Assembly (NCBI GenBank): GCA_015060555.1
Contig: SUYG01000005.1
Span: 1 to 40,512, forward strand
Source of the DNA: Physcousia sp015060555
GTDB lineage: Bacteria; Bacteroidota; Bacteroidia; Bacteroidales; Bacteroidaceae
Length of the DNA stretch: 40,512 bases
Direction of reading: 5' to 3'
Part shown: piece after piece, positions 14,576-22,008 of the stretch
Position numbering within the stretch: position 1 is the stretch's first letter
Layout of the letters: each line of letters begins with the position of its first letter
Notes under the pieces: model-generated
Database searches by the model: none
What the model was told of the DNA's origin: nothing
Seen by the model: the letters and a program-made list of their open reading frames with translations, nothing else
Translations under genes and position numbers: made by a program

Positions 14576-15028
14576 TTAGTTTCTGCGTGTTGCAGAATAG
14601 TTGATCTTCAGTGCCCACGACTTACGCAGCACTTCCTTGATATCTGTGATGATACCCATCTGCGTGTGCTGGTCGATCTTCATGGACATCACCTGCGACG
14701 CAGGATCAGGCATGGTCGTACGCTCCTGAGCAACGAAATCCATCACCTCGCGAGGCTCAGCATAACGGTCGTTGAGCTGAATACGAGTTCCGCTACCCAT
14801 CTGGGCACGCAGTTGGTCGGTGGGAGGACCTACGTAGATGAAGGACACGCACGACTTCTTCTCCAGTTTCTCCAGTTCTGTACCGGAAGGCACCACGAAC
14901 TTCACTTTCAGCGTCACCTCACGCATGGTGGTAACGATCATGAAGAAGAACAGGATGGTGAAGATCAAGTCGGGGAGAGATGAGGTATTCATCTCCGGCA
15001 TTTCTCTTTTTCCTTGTTTTTTAGCCAT
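14576..15028 (-). CDS. exbD: ExbD/TolR-type biopolymer transport protein (second copy)
   Basis: The 150-residue protein has a short N-terminal cytoplasmic part (MAKKQGKREMPEMNTSSLPDL), one membrane helix (about 21-41, IFTILFFFMIVTTM) and a periplasmic domain. MNTSSLPDLIFTIL carries the conserved Asp of ExbD. With ExbB it forms the proton-driven motor that energises TonB. It starts 2 bp after the stop of the first exbD, so the two are translationally coupled. Two ExbD paralogues in tandem after ExbB is standard in Bacteroidales. Confidence 0.92.
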   Translation of the reverse strand: MAKKQGKREMPEMNTSSLPDLIFTILFFFMIVTTMREVTLKVKFVVPSGTELEKLEKKSCVSFIYVGPPTDQLRAQMGSGTRIQLNDRYAEPREVMDFVAQERTTMPDPASQVMSMKIDQHTQMGIITDIKEVLRKSWALKINYSATRRN

Positions 15029-15030
15029 GA

Positions 15031-15618
15031 TTAGTTTCCTCCATAGTTTTTAGGTTCGGCCTCAGAAATCTTCTGGGGATAATAGGTGCGGACAGCCACC
15101 TGTTCGTCTTCAGAGCAGCGGGCATAGGGATGGCCGAATTTGGCGATTGCCAAGTCATCACGCAGCTCGTTGTAGGCTGCCACCAGTTCGTTCTGCACCT
15201 GGAAATAGATGTTATAAGGCGTACCGCGGTCGGTCTGCACGGAGATCACATGCTTGTCGGTGACATAGCAAGTTCCCAGCAGGTCGATGACCTTGGCATG
15301 CTTCTCGGGGAGTTTGGGGGAGTTCTGGCGATTCTCAATGAACTCCTTGGCGCGAGCGCGAAGCTGGGCTACATCGATGAAGTCATGGTTGACCATCAGA
15401 TAGCCGGCAGCGTTGAGACGCACGTTGAGCACATTGCGCTCCTTCACGTCAATCTGAGCATCCTCCTGATTGGGCTCGGGCGGCTGCGGAAGGCGGCGGG
15501 CCAGACCCATATCGGTGTCCATAGATGTGGTCACCAGGAAGAAGATGAGCAGGATGAAAGAGATGTCCGCAGTAGAACTCGAGTTCAACCCTGGCACTTT
15601 CTTTTTCTTTCTTGCCAT
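15031..15618 (-). CDS. exbD: ExbD/TolR-type biopolymer transport protein (first copy)
   Basis: The 195-residue protein starts MARKKKKVPGLNSSSTADIS and then has the membrane helix FILLIFFLVTTSMDTDMG, with the conserved Asp (ADISFILLIFFLVT) at the start of the helix. The periplasmic part is longer than in the second copy and contains VHNFID-like and VISVQTDRGTPY segments, typical of the longer ExbD version. It should couple proton flow to TonB in the inner membrane. It is part of the exbB-X-exbD-exbD operon. Confidence 0.92.
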   Translation of the reverse strand: MARKKKKVPGLNSSSTADISFILLIFFLVTTSMDTDMGLARRLPQPPEPNQEDAQIDVKERNVLNVRLNAAGYLMVNHDFIDVAQLRARAKEFIENRQNSPKLPEKHAKVIDLLGTCYVTDKHVISVQTDRGTPYNIYFQVQNELVAAYNELRDDLAIAKFGHPYARCSEDEQVAVRTYYPQKISEAEPKNYGGN

Positions 15619-15619
15619 A

Positions 15620-15728
15620 GTTTAATTGGACAATTTTACGATTTACAATTTTACAATTTTCTTCCGATTTGACAACCTACAATTCAACAACGGATTGTCA
15701 AATTGTAAGTTGTCCAATCGTCCAATGG
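15620..15728. repeat. ACAATTTTACAATTT-type repeats between operon genes
   Basis: Runs such as CAATTTTACGATTTACAATT and inverted partners (GGATTGTCAAATTGTAAG) fill the gap. A similar run lies at 16229-16270 (GATTTTACGATTTTACGATTT), and related units at 21187-21225. No gene is seen. Confidence 0.55.
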
Positions 15729-15730
15729 GA

Positions 15731-16228
15731 TTACTCTTTCGGAGTTGCACTCTTGGTGAGATAGCCGCTCATGCTGACGACAACAGCCACAACGGCAATG
15801 ACAGCCAGGATGTAAATGGTCATCAGCCACATATCCACCACAGTGACCATACCGCCAGAGGTGGTGACACCGGAAACAGTCGTGTAAGCATCCTCACCCA
15901 AACCAGAGATAAGGCCAATGATGAGAGCTGCAATCACCGTACCCCAAGTGCACAGCGTGATCTTACCGCTGGGGATGCCAGTGGGGTTGGGACCGCTGTT
16001 GCCAGAGTTGATGGTGGCGCCACGAACCAGACTCCAGATAGTGAGACCTGCTGTGACGAAGAACAATGCATACATCAGGATCAGGATGAGATCCGTCAGC
16101 GCAGGCGAGACGTGTACGCCGTCGAAGTCCATGTTGTTGTAGTCGATCAGGAAGAACAGAAGGAAACATACAACACCGACACCAATGCAAGAGTACAACG
16201 CGATACTGGATATTTTTTCGAGTTTCAT
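15731..16228 (-). CDS. Four-helix membrane protein of the ExbB-ExbD operon
   Basis: The 165-residue protein has four predicted membrane segments (about 13-27, 46-66, 88-106 and 139-158), with a short loop containing GNSGPNPTGIPSGK. Proteins like this lie between exbB and exbD in many Bacteroidales genomes. They have no established function, and association with the ExbBD motor is inferred from position only. It is separated from exbB by 104 bp and from exbD by 112 bp, both filled with ACGATTTTACGATTT-type repeats. Confidence 0.8.
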   Translation of the reverse strand: MKLEKISSIALYSCIGVGVVCFLLFFLIDYNNMDFDGVHVSPALTDLILILMYALFFVTAGLTIWSLVRGATINSGNSGPNPTGIPSGKITLCTWGTVIAALIIGLISGLGEDAYTTVSGVTTSGGMVTVVDMWLMTIYILAVIAVVAVVVSMSGYLTKSATPKE

Positions 16229-16332
16229 AGTTGAATTGTACGATTTTACGATTTTACGATTTACGATTTAGCGTCACTGTTCACACCCGTAAATGAGGTG
16301 AAAAGGTGAAATAGTGAAATCGTCAAATGAAC

Positions 16333-17181
16333 TTACTTCTTGCACTTCGGGGACTTCACGCACATGTCGAGCAGACTCATAGCAGCCTCTTCCATGTTGG
16401 AGTTCAGAGCCTCCACGCGAGACAGCACGTAGTTGTAGAACACCTGAAGAATCAGGGCAACCACGATACCGAAGATGGTGGTGATAAGGGCGACCTTCAT
16501 ACCGCCGGCAACGACAGTCGGGCTGATATCACCTGCGCGCTCGATATCATCGAATGCCTGCACCATACCGATCACAGTTCCGAGGAAGCCGAGTGACGGA
16601 GCCATAGCGATGAACAGGGTAATCCATGAGCAGTTCTCTTCGAGGTAAGCACCCTGAACCTCAGCTTCGATGTTGATACTGCGCTCGATGGTGGCGATGT
16701 CGTTCTGGTCGTCGCTGGCCAGACACTGCATAGCCTTCTTGGAAACCTGAGCCACGGGGCCGCGAGTGCCGGCGCAATATTCGATGGCCTCTTCAATCTT
16801 GTTGGCCTTCACCTTTTCAGCAAGGGTAGCCATGAACTTGCGTGTGTTCACCTGAGCGAGAGTCAGATAGATAACGCGCTCGATGCAGAATGCGAGACCC
16901 AGAACAAGAGCGATAGCTACGAGGCTCATGAAGCCAGCATCACCTTCGATGAACTTGGTCTTCAACGTCTTGTGCAGACCTTCTTCTTCCTCAACGGGAG
17001 CAACAGTCTCTTCTACAGCGGGAGCGGCCTCTTCGGCAGCAACACTGTCAGTAGCCTCTTCAGCTACAGAATCAACCTGCTCAGTAGCCTCTTCAGCCAC
17101 TTCGTCCTGAGCCATCACGGAGGGTGTCATGCCAAAGGAGAAGGCAGCCACCATTGCAACAATTGCAAAATACTTTTTCAT
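16333..17181 (-). CDS. exbB: ExbB/TolQ/MotA-type proton channel protein
   Basis: The 282-residue protein begins with a signal peptide (MKKYFAIVAMVAAFSFGMTP SVMAQ). It is followed by an acidic, proline/valine-rich stretch of alternating EEA and VE units (about 26-70), then three membrane helices of the MotA/TolQ/ExbB channel. Visible motifs are GDAGFMSLVAIALVLGLAFCIERVIYL, ERSINIEAEVQGAYLEENCSW and the highly conserved APSLGFLGTVIGMVQAF followed by VAGGMKVALITTIFGIVVAL. It conducts protons to energise TonB. It heads the operon, with a TATTTTTG box upstream. Confidence 0.95.
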   Translation of the reverse strand: MKKYFAIVAMVAAFSFGMTPSVMAQDEVAEEATEQVDSVAEEATDSVAAEEAAPAVEETVAPVEEEEGLHKTLKTKFIEGDAGFMSLVAIALVLGLAFCIERVIYLTLAQVNTRKFMATLAEKVKANKIEEAIEYCAGTRGPVAQVSKKAMQCLASDDQNDIATIERSINIEAEVQGAYLEENCSWITLFIAMAPSLGFLGTVIGMVQAFDDIERAGDISPTVVAGGMKVALITTIFGIVVALILQVFYNYVLSRVEALNSNMEEAAMSLLDMCVKSPKCKK

Positions 17182-17258
17182 TTTGTTTTTGATTTAATGA
17201 TGAATGAATTTGTTATTTGATTTTCTTGGTTTATCTCGTTTTGTTGCGTAATTCGCTA

Positions 17259-17266
17259 CAAAAATA
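17259..17266 (-). promoter_or_regulatory. -7 promoter box of the exbB operon
   Basis: The minus strand reads TATTTTTG about 78 nt upstream of the exbB ATG. It fits TAnnTTTG, but the -33 element is not clear. Confidence 0.4.
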
Positions 17267-17354
17267 TCTTTTTTTTCTTGAAGCCTCAACATTTTCCACC
17301 AAAAACTTTACTTCGGAGGGCGTTTTTCCTGTTTTTGGGGGGCGAAAGTGCCAT

Positions 17355-18176
17355 TTATTGGCATTTTGGGAACGTCTTTAATGCATTTTCGGTCGTTTTT
17401 TCGGCAATTTCTTCCGGGGTCGCGCCATAGATGTCAGCCAACACGCGAACGACCTCCACGATGTAGGCTGTTTCGTTGCGCTTTCCACGATACGGAACAG
17501 GGCTCAGATAGGGGGCATCAGTCTCCACCACCACATGGTCCAGAGGGACTACCGAGCGCAGCACTTCCGGCAGCTTACTGTTCTTGTAGGTCACAACGCC
17601 ACCAATCCCCAACATGAAGTCCGGGAATGTCGTCAGCAACTCCTCGGCCACCTCACAGCTGCCGCTGAAGCAGTGAAAGACACCGGATAATTTACTATTT
17701 GACGATGTACTATCTGACGATTTACTATTTGCCATCTGTTGTTTCATGACATTGACCAGCTCACGGTGGGCAGAGCGGGAGTGGATGGCCAAGGGCAGAT
17801 TGTATTTCTGCGCCCACCCCACTTGAATGGCAAAGGCTTCCTGCTGCTCGTCGTAGAGGGAACGGTCCCAGTAATAGTCCAGCCCCACTTCGCCGACAGC
17901 GATGAAAGGATGGTCCGGTTGCTGCAGCAGCTCCTCCATCCGGGGCAACACCGTGCGCCAAGTCGTTCCCATGTCCTCAGGATGCAGACCTATCATCGGG
18001 TACAAGAAACCCGGATGCTGGCGCACCAACATCATCATGGGTTCTACGGTGTCGGAACTGATGTTGGGCAGGAATATACGCTCAATGCCTGCAGCGCGTG
18101 CCCGATCGAGCACATCGTTGCGGTCGGCGTCGAAAGCGCCATCGTAGAGGTGACTATGAGTATCGGTGATGATCAT
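17355..18176 (-). CDS. tatD: TatD-family metal-dependent hydrolase
   Basis: The 273-residue protein has the metal-binding residues of the TatD family: His7 and His9 (DTHSHLYD), Glu96 (VGEVGLDYYWD), His132 (AIHSRSA), His168 (GVFHCFSGS) and Asp220 (VVETDAPYLSP). TatD enzymes are cytoplasmic nucleases (3'-5' exonuclease). Residues about 148-162 are an unusual serine-rich stretch, encoded by three 15-nt tandem units at 17691-17735, just before the conserved GVFHCFSG. The gene is followed after 6 bp by the polyprenyl synthase start region on the same strand; both probably share a transcript. Confidence 0.93.
   Translation of the reverse strand: MIITDTHSHLYDGAFDADRNDVLDRARAAGIERIFLPNISSDTVEPMMMLVRQHPGFLYPMIGLHPEDMGTTWRTVLPRMEELLQQPDHPFIAVGEVGLDYYWDRSLYDEQQEAFAIQVGWAQKYNLPLAIHSRSAHRELVNVMKQQMANSKSSDSTSSNSKLSGVFHCFSGSCEVAEELLTTFPDFMLGIGGVVTYKNSKLPEVLRSVVPLDHVVVETDAPYLSPVPYRGKRNETAYIVEVVRVLADIYGATPEEIAEKTTENALKTFPKCQ
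17691..17735. repeat. Three 15-nt tandem units inside tatD
   Basis: TTTACTATTTGACGA, TGTACTATCTGACGA and TTTACTATTTGCCAT are three consecutive 15-nt units. In the tatD frame each encodes five residues of pattern S/A-N/D-S-K/T-S/L. The unit resembles gap repeats elsewhere in the window. Confidence 0.75.
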
Positions 18177-18182
18177 GAGTCA

Positions 18183-19169
18183 TTAGTGTTGTCTGCCCAG
18201 CAGTGACAGGGCAAGCGTGCGAAGGGGTTCCTTGCGCTCAGCGGGCAGGTTGACGGCCTGCAGGCAGGTGAAGGCGGCATTGAAGTAGTCGTTGATTTTG
18301 GCTTCTGCCATCCCACGAACGCCTATTTGGTTGTAAAGATCTGTGACGGCGGCGATCTTCTTCTGAGTGGCTTCGGGCGAGGCAGGCCGCGTTGCAAGCC
18401 AGTCCTCCAAGGCGGCACGCTGTACGGCATTGGCACAGCGGAGCGCATTGATGAGCATGTAGGTTTTCTTGCCCTCAAGGATATCACCGCCAATCTGCTT
18501 GCCGAAAGTCTTGGGGTCACCATAGACATCGAGCAGGTCGTCCTGCAGCTGGAAGGCCAGACCCATATTCTCGCCAAAGCGATAGAGCAAGTCAGCATCA
18601 GCAGCCGGAGCTTCAGCCTGCAAAGCACCCATCTTCAGGGCACAGGCCAGCAGCACTGAGGTCTTCAGTCGAATCATCTCGATGTATTCCTCTTCACACA
18701 CGTCCATGCGGTGCTCGAATTCCATGTCATACTGCTGGCCCTCGCCAATCTCCAGTGCTGTTTCAGTAAACAGGTCCATCACAGCCTTGAGGTGCTCAGG
18801 GCGAGCCTGCCCCATCAGCTGATAGGCCAGCACGAGCATGGCATCACCAGAGAGGATAGCGGTATTCTCGTCCCATACTTTATGAACGGTGGGTTTGCCA
18901 CGACGCATATCGGCGCGATCCATCACGTCATCGTGCAGCAGCGTGTAGTTATGATACATCTCCAAGCCGAGCGCCGTGGGCAAGATGCTGGCCATATCCT
19001 CGCGGTAAAGGTCATAGGCCATCAGCATCAGGACAGGGCGTATGCGTTTGCCGCCCAGCGACAGGACATACTTCACAGGAGCGTACAGGCCCTCCGGCTT
19101 GCGGTCCAGAGGAAGTGCGGCCAGCGCGTCGTTGAAGAAAGAAAGTGTTTCGCGAAAATCTTTCATCAT
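18183..19169 (-). CDS. Polyprenyl synthetase (trans-isoprenyl diphosphate synthase)
   Basis: The 328-residue protein has both Asp-rich motifs of the family: the first is LLHDDVMD followed by MRRGKPTVH, and the second is FQLQDDLLDVYGD, with GGKRIRPVL before them. It condenses isopentenyl and allylic diphosphates into longer prenyl diphosphates (farnesyl or longer) for quinones or cell-wall lipid carriers; chain length cannot be read. Two adjacent ATG codons (19169 and 19166) are the likely starts; an earlier frame start at 19193 lies inside a hairpin. It follows tonB by about 75 bp and is upstream of tatD on the same strand. Confidence 0.93.
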   Translation of the reverse strand: MMKDFRETLSFFNDALAALPLDRKPEGLYAPVKYVLSLGGKRIRPVLMLMAYDLYREDMASILPTALGLEMYHNYTLLHDDVMDRADMRRGKPTVHKVWDENTAILSGDAMLVLAYQLMGQARPEHLKAVMDLFTETALEIGEGQQYDMEFEHRMDVCEEEYIEMIRLKTSVLLACALKMGALQAEAPAADADLLYRFGENMGLAFQLQDDLLDVYGDPKTFGKQIGGDILEGKKTYMLINALRCANAVQRAALEDWLATRPASPEATQKKIAAVTDLYNQIGVRGMAEAKINDYFNAAFTCLQAVNLPAERKEPLRTLALSLLGRQH

Positions 19170-19181
19170 CTTTTTGATGCG

Positions 19182-19212
19182 AAGAGGCTGCACGTGTTGG
19201 GCGCAGCCTCTT
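19182..19212. terminator. Hairpin with T-run on the plus strand, between tonB and polyprenyl synthase
   Basis: AGAGGCTGC (19183-19191) pairs with GCAGCCTCT (19203-19211), a perfect 9-bp stem extended by one A-T pair. It is followed by six T on the plus strand and preceded by the matching A-run for the minus strand. On the minus strand it could terminate tonB transcripts only weakly; the textbook orientation is plus, where no gene is present. Confidence 0.55.
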
Positions 19213-19243
19213 TTTTTATAATAAGGTATAGAGAAACGACGGG

Positions 19244-19957
19244 TTATTGCAGGCGGAACATGACGGGGAGGTTGAAGCGCGAGCGCACAGGTTTGTTACC
19301 CTGACGTGCGGGTCGCCACTTCGGCATCTCCTTGACCACGCGCTCTGCCTCCTTCGAGAGTGAGGGGTCGGGAGAACGCAGCACCTTGACATCCACGATG
19401 GAACCGTCCTTGTTCACCACGAACTGCACGAACACACGTCCCTGAATGCCCTGTTCCTGAGCGATGGCGGGGTATTTGATATGCTTGGAGAGCCATTCGT
19501 AGCAAGCCTGATCGCCGCCGGGGAACATAGCATTCTCCTCCACGACCTCGAAAATGCGGTCATCATCACTCTCCTCACGCACAGGACCTACAGGACCAGA
19601 CACCACAGCAGTGGGAGCACCAGTACCGGTAACGGTGGAGATAGCCTGATTGACTTCCTCAGAGGTCTGAACCTCTTCCTCTGCCAACTCCGTCTCGTCA
19701 TCGACGATGTTCAGGATTTCTGCCACCTTCGGGGCTGCTGCGGGGGGAGGTGCCATCTGCTCCTTCTGCGTTGTGATAGGAATCATCTCCTCCTCAAACG
19801 CGCTCTCGTAGATGGGTTCCAGTTCTTCATACTTGATTTCGCGGGTCGTGTACTCAAAAGCCACGAACATCACTGCGAGCACCAGCACATAGCCGAGCAA
19901 AAGGCTCGTTCCACGCTGGCCACGCAATTCTTCGGTCATTGATTTAATTTCTTCCAT
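19244..19957 (-). CDS. tonB: Energy transducer TonB
   Basis: The 237-residue protein has one N-terminal membrane helix (about 17-35, SLLLGYVLVLAVMFVAFEY), an acidic and proline-rich periplasmic spacer (PPPAAAPKV) and the C-terminal TonB domain (about 150-237). The latter has YPAIAQEQGIQGRVFVQFVVNKDG and PKWRPARQGNKPVRSRFNLPVMF, the conserved end. It transmits energy from ExbB/ExbD to outer-membrane receptors. The ATG at 19957 (MEEIKSMTEELRG) gives the best start; the next is at 19939. It lies near the ExbB/D operon, separated by tatD and the polyprenyl synthase. Two 16-bp direct repeats lie in its leader. Confidence 0.93.
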   Translation of the reverse strand: MEEIKSMTEELRGQRGTSLLLGYVLVLAVMFVAFEYTTREIKYEELEPIYESAFEEEMIPITTQKEQMAPPPAAAPKVAEILNIVDDETELAEEEVQTSEEVNQAISTVTGTGAPTAVVSGPVGPVREESDDDRIFEVVEENAMFPGGDQACYEWLSKHIKYPAIAQEQGIQGRVFVQFVVNKDGSIVDVKVLRSPDPSLSKEAERVVKEMPKWRPARQGNKPVRSRFNLPVMFRLQ

Positions 19958-19997
19958 AGAGATTATTGAGCTTTTTATTTTTCCTAAAAATATTGGG

Positions 19998-20047
19998 CAC
20001 AATTTCTGCGTCAGGACACAATTTCTGCGTCACACGCCACAAAAGTA
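19998..20047 (-). promoter_or_regulatory. tonB promoter box and tandem 16-bp direct repeats
   Basis: The minus strand reads TACTTTTG at 20047-20040. Immediately downstream, CACAATTTCTGCGTCA occurs twice, at 20017-20032 and 19998-20013, 19 bp apart. The repeats lie between the likely start of transcription and the tonB ATG at 19957. They could be binding sites for a regulator (two turns apart) or repeat-derived sequence. Confidence 0.55.
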
Positions 20048-20175
20048 GCACATTTTTTTTATACATGAATTCCTTTAGGGCATTTTTTTTCGCTTCTGAC
20101 ACCTTTTTTATAAAAAAACGCCCTCTTAACACCCTAAAACGGGTCTTCTTTACGTTATCTTAATGAAAAATTGTG

Positions 20176-20183
20176 TATCTTTG
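20176..20183 (+). promoter_or_regulatory. -7 promoter box of porQ
   Basis: TATCTTTG lies 17 nt before the ATG at 20200. This places an earlier in-frame start at 20173 upstream of the likely transcription start, so the later ATG is used. Confidence 0.6.
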
Positions 20184-20199
20184 TACGCGAAACAGAGCC

Positions 20200-21186
20200 A
20201 TGCGCACGAAAAAAGTTTTTTTAGCACTCATAATAACCCTCTGCGGCATCACCCAGGCAGTGGCACAGAGCGAGAGCGCTTCAGTGTTCCATTTCCTGAA
20301 GCTGCCCACCTCTGCGCACGCCATGGCGTTGGGCGGCACGAATATCTCCATCAACGACGATGATGCATCGCTGCTCTTTCAGAACCCGGCTCTCATGTCC
20401 AACATGAGCAGCAAATCCATCAACCTGAGTTTCCTCACCTACATGCAAGGCTGCAAGGCTGGTAACGCATCGTGGACAATGGCTCACGGCCAACGCGGCA
20501 CATGGGGCGTGGGAGCACAGTTCTTAGGCTACGGTTCCATGCGCGGAATGAGCGTTGAGGAGGTGGAGATGGGCGACTTCTCGGCTCTTGACATGGCCAT
20601 CAGCGGAGGTTATGCCTACACGCTCACCGAGCAGATCTCCGGCGGTGCCATCGGCAAATTCATCTATTCCAAATACGGCAGCTACAATTCTATCGCGCTG
20701 GCTGTGGATCTGGGTGTCAACTACTGGAACGAAGACTGGGGCCTCTCCATCTCTGCGGTGGCTGCCAACTTGGGCGGTCAGGTGAAAGCCTTCGGTGACA
20801 CCCGCGAACGTCTGCCCTTCGACCTGCGTCTGGGCATCAGCCAACAGTTCGCACGTGCGCCCATCCGCATCAATGTAACCCTTGTTGACCTCACGCGCTG
20901 GCGTCGGGAGGACTACTACACCGCCGGCGAAGAGATTTCCGGCGGGCGTCTCTTCACCAACCACCTCATTCTTGGCCTCGACGTGCTGCCCATAGACCTC
21001 TTCTACGTCTCGCTGGGCTACAACTTCCGACGTGCTTTTGAACTAAAGGCGGCTGGCAGCAGCCACGCCGCCGGTCTCTGCGTAGGAGCCGGCGTCAATC
21101 TGAAGAAGTTCAGCATCGGACTCTCCTACGCAAAGTACCACGTCTCCATGCCTGCTTTTATGATTACTGCGCAATACCACCTATAG
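20200..21186 (+). CDS. porQ: PorQ-like type IX secretion outer-membrane protein
   Basis: The 328-residue protein has a signal peptide (MRTKKVFLALIITLCGITQA VAQ) and then a beta-barrel type sequence of alternating short strands. SVFHFLKLPTSAHAMALGGTNISINDDDASLLFQNPALMSN is the typical start of PorQ, and the chain ends in ITAQYHL, as outer-membrane barrels do. PorQ contributes to sorting of proteins carrying C-terminal signals in type IX secretion. It sits just upstream of cmk, as in other Bacteroidales. The start at 20200 is set by the promoter box and the signal peptide. Confidence 0.85.
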   Translation: MRTKKVFLALIITLCGITQAVAQSESASVFHFLKLPTSAHAMALGGTNISINDDDASLLFQNPALMSNMSSKSINLSFLTYMQGCKAGNASWTMAHGQRGTWGVGAQFLGYGSMRGMSVEEVEMGDFSALDMAISGGYAYTLTEQISGGAIGKFIYSKYGSYNSIALAVDLGVNYWNEDWGLSISAVAANLGGQVKAFGDTRERLPFDLRLGISQQFARAPIRINVTLVDLTRWRREDYYTAGEEISGGRLFTNHLILGLDVLPIDLFYVSLGYNFRRAFELKAAGSSHAAGLCVGAGVNLKKFSIGLSYAKYHVSMPAFMITAQYHL

Positions 21187-21254
21187 ATATGACGATTGGA
21201 CAATTTACAAATTACGATTTATGATTTAAAAGAGACTTTAGTCAGCCCGAATAT

Positions 21255-21941
21255 ATGAAAAAAATAACAATAGCCATTGACGGCCACAGCTCATGCGGAA
21301 AGAGCACAATGGCCAAAGATCTTGCCCGCGAGATTGGTTATATCTACATCGACAGCGGCGCCATGTACCGCTGCTGCACCCTTTTCTGCATGGAACAGGG
21401 ACTCATCAACGCTGACGGCAGCATTCAAACTGACGAGCTTGAACGCCGTATGCCGGAGATTCATGTCAGCTTCCAGCTCAACCCCGAGACGGGACGCCCC
21501 GATGCTTACCTCAATGGTGAGAACGTGGAAAAGCGGATTCGCACGATGGAAGTCTCCAGCCACGTCAGCCCCGTTGCCGCACTGCCTTTCGTGCGCGCAG
21601 CCATGACCGCCCAGCAGCAGGAAATGGGCAGCAAGGGCGGCATCGTCATGGACGGCCGTGACATAGGTACAGCCGTATTCCCCAATGCCGAACTGAAGAT
21701 CTTCGTCACGGCCTCCGACGAGATTCGCGCACAGCGACGCTATGACGAACTTGTGGCCAAGGGTGAGGAAGCCAACTTCGACGAGGTCCTCGCAAACCTA
21801 CGCGAGCGCGACCGCATTGATTCCACGCGCGCCGTAGCCCCCTTGCGCCAGGCGCCCGATGCCTTGGTCCTTGACAACAGCCACCTCACCATCCCCGAGC
21901 AGAAACAGTGGCTGATAGAACGGTTTAAGGAGCGGATCTAG
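21255..21941 (+). CDS. cmk: Cytidylate kinase
   Basis: The 228-residue protein has the P-loop IDGHSSCGKSTMAK (residues about 8-21). It is followed by YIDSGAMYRCCTLFC and the CMP-binding and lid segments with VMDGRDIGTAVFPNAELKIFVTAS and LRERDRIDSTRAVAPLRQAPDALVLDNS, matching Cmk over its whole length. It phosphorylates CMP and dCMP using ATP in the cytoplasm. It follows porQ by 68 bp of ATTTACAAATTACGATTTA-type repeat. The ispH gene follows after an inverted-repeat pair. Confidence 0.97.
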   Translation: MKKITIAIDGHSSCGKSTMAKDLAREIGYIYIDSGAMYRCCTLFCMEQGLINADGSIQTDELERRMPEIHVSFQLNPETGRPDAYLNGENVEKRIRTMEVSSHVSPVAALPFVRAAMTAQQQEMGSKGGIVMDGRDIGTAVFPNAELKIFVTASDEIRAQRRYDELVAKGEEANFDEVLANLRERDRIDSTRAVAPLRQAPDALVLDNSHLTIPEQKQWLIERFKERI

Positions 21942-21978
21942 ACCCTCCCCCCTGCCCCTCCCTTGTAGGGCGGGGAGT
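21939..21978. repeat. Inverted-repeat pair around the ispH start, left arm
   Basis: AGACCCTCCCCCCTGCCCCT then CCCTTGTAGGGCGGGGAGTA is nearly the exact reverse complement of 22041-22080. It overlaps the last codon of cmk. The arrangement mirrors the pair around the folA start at 8842 and 8991. Confidence 0.8.
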
Positions 21979-22008
21979 AATTACCTGACAAGATTTATTT
22001 GAAAGTCT

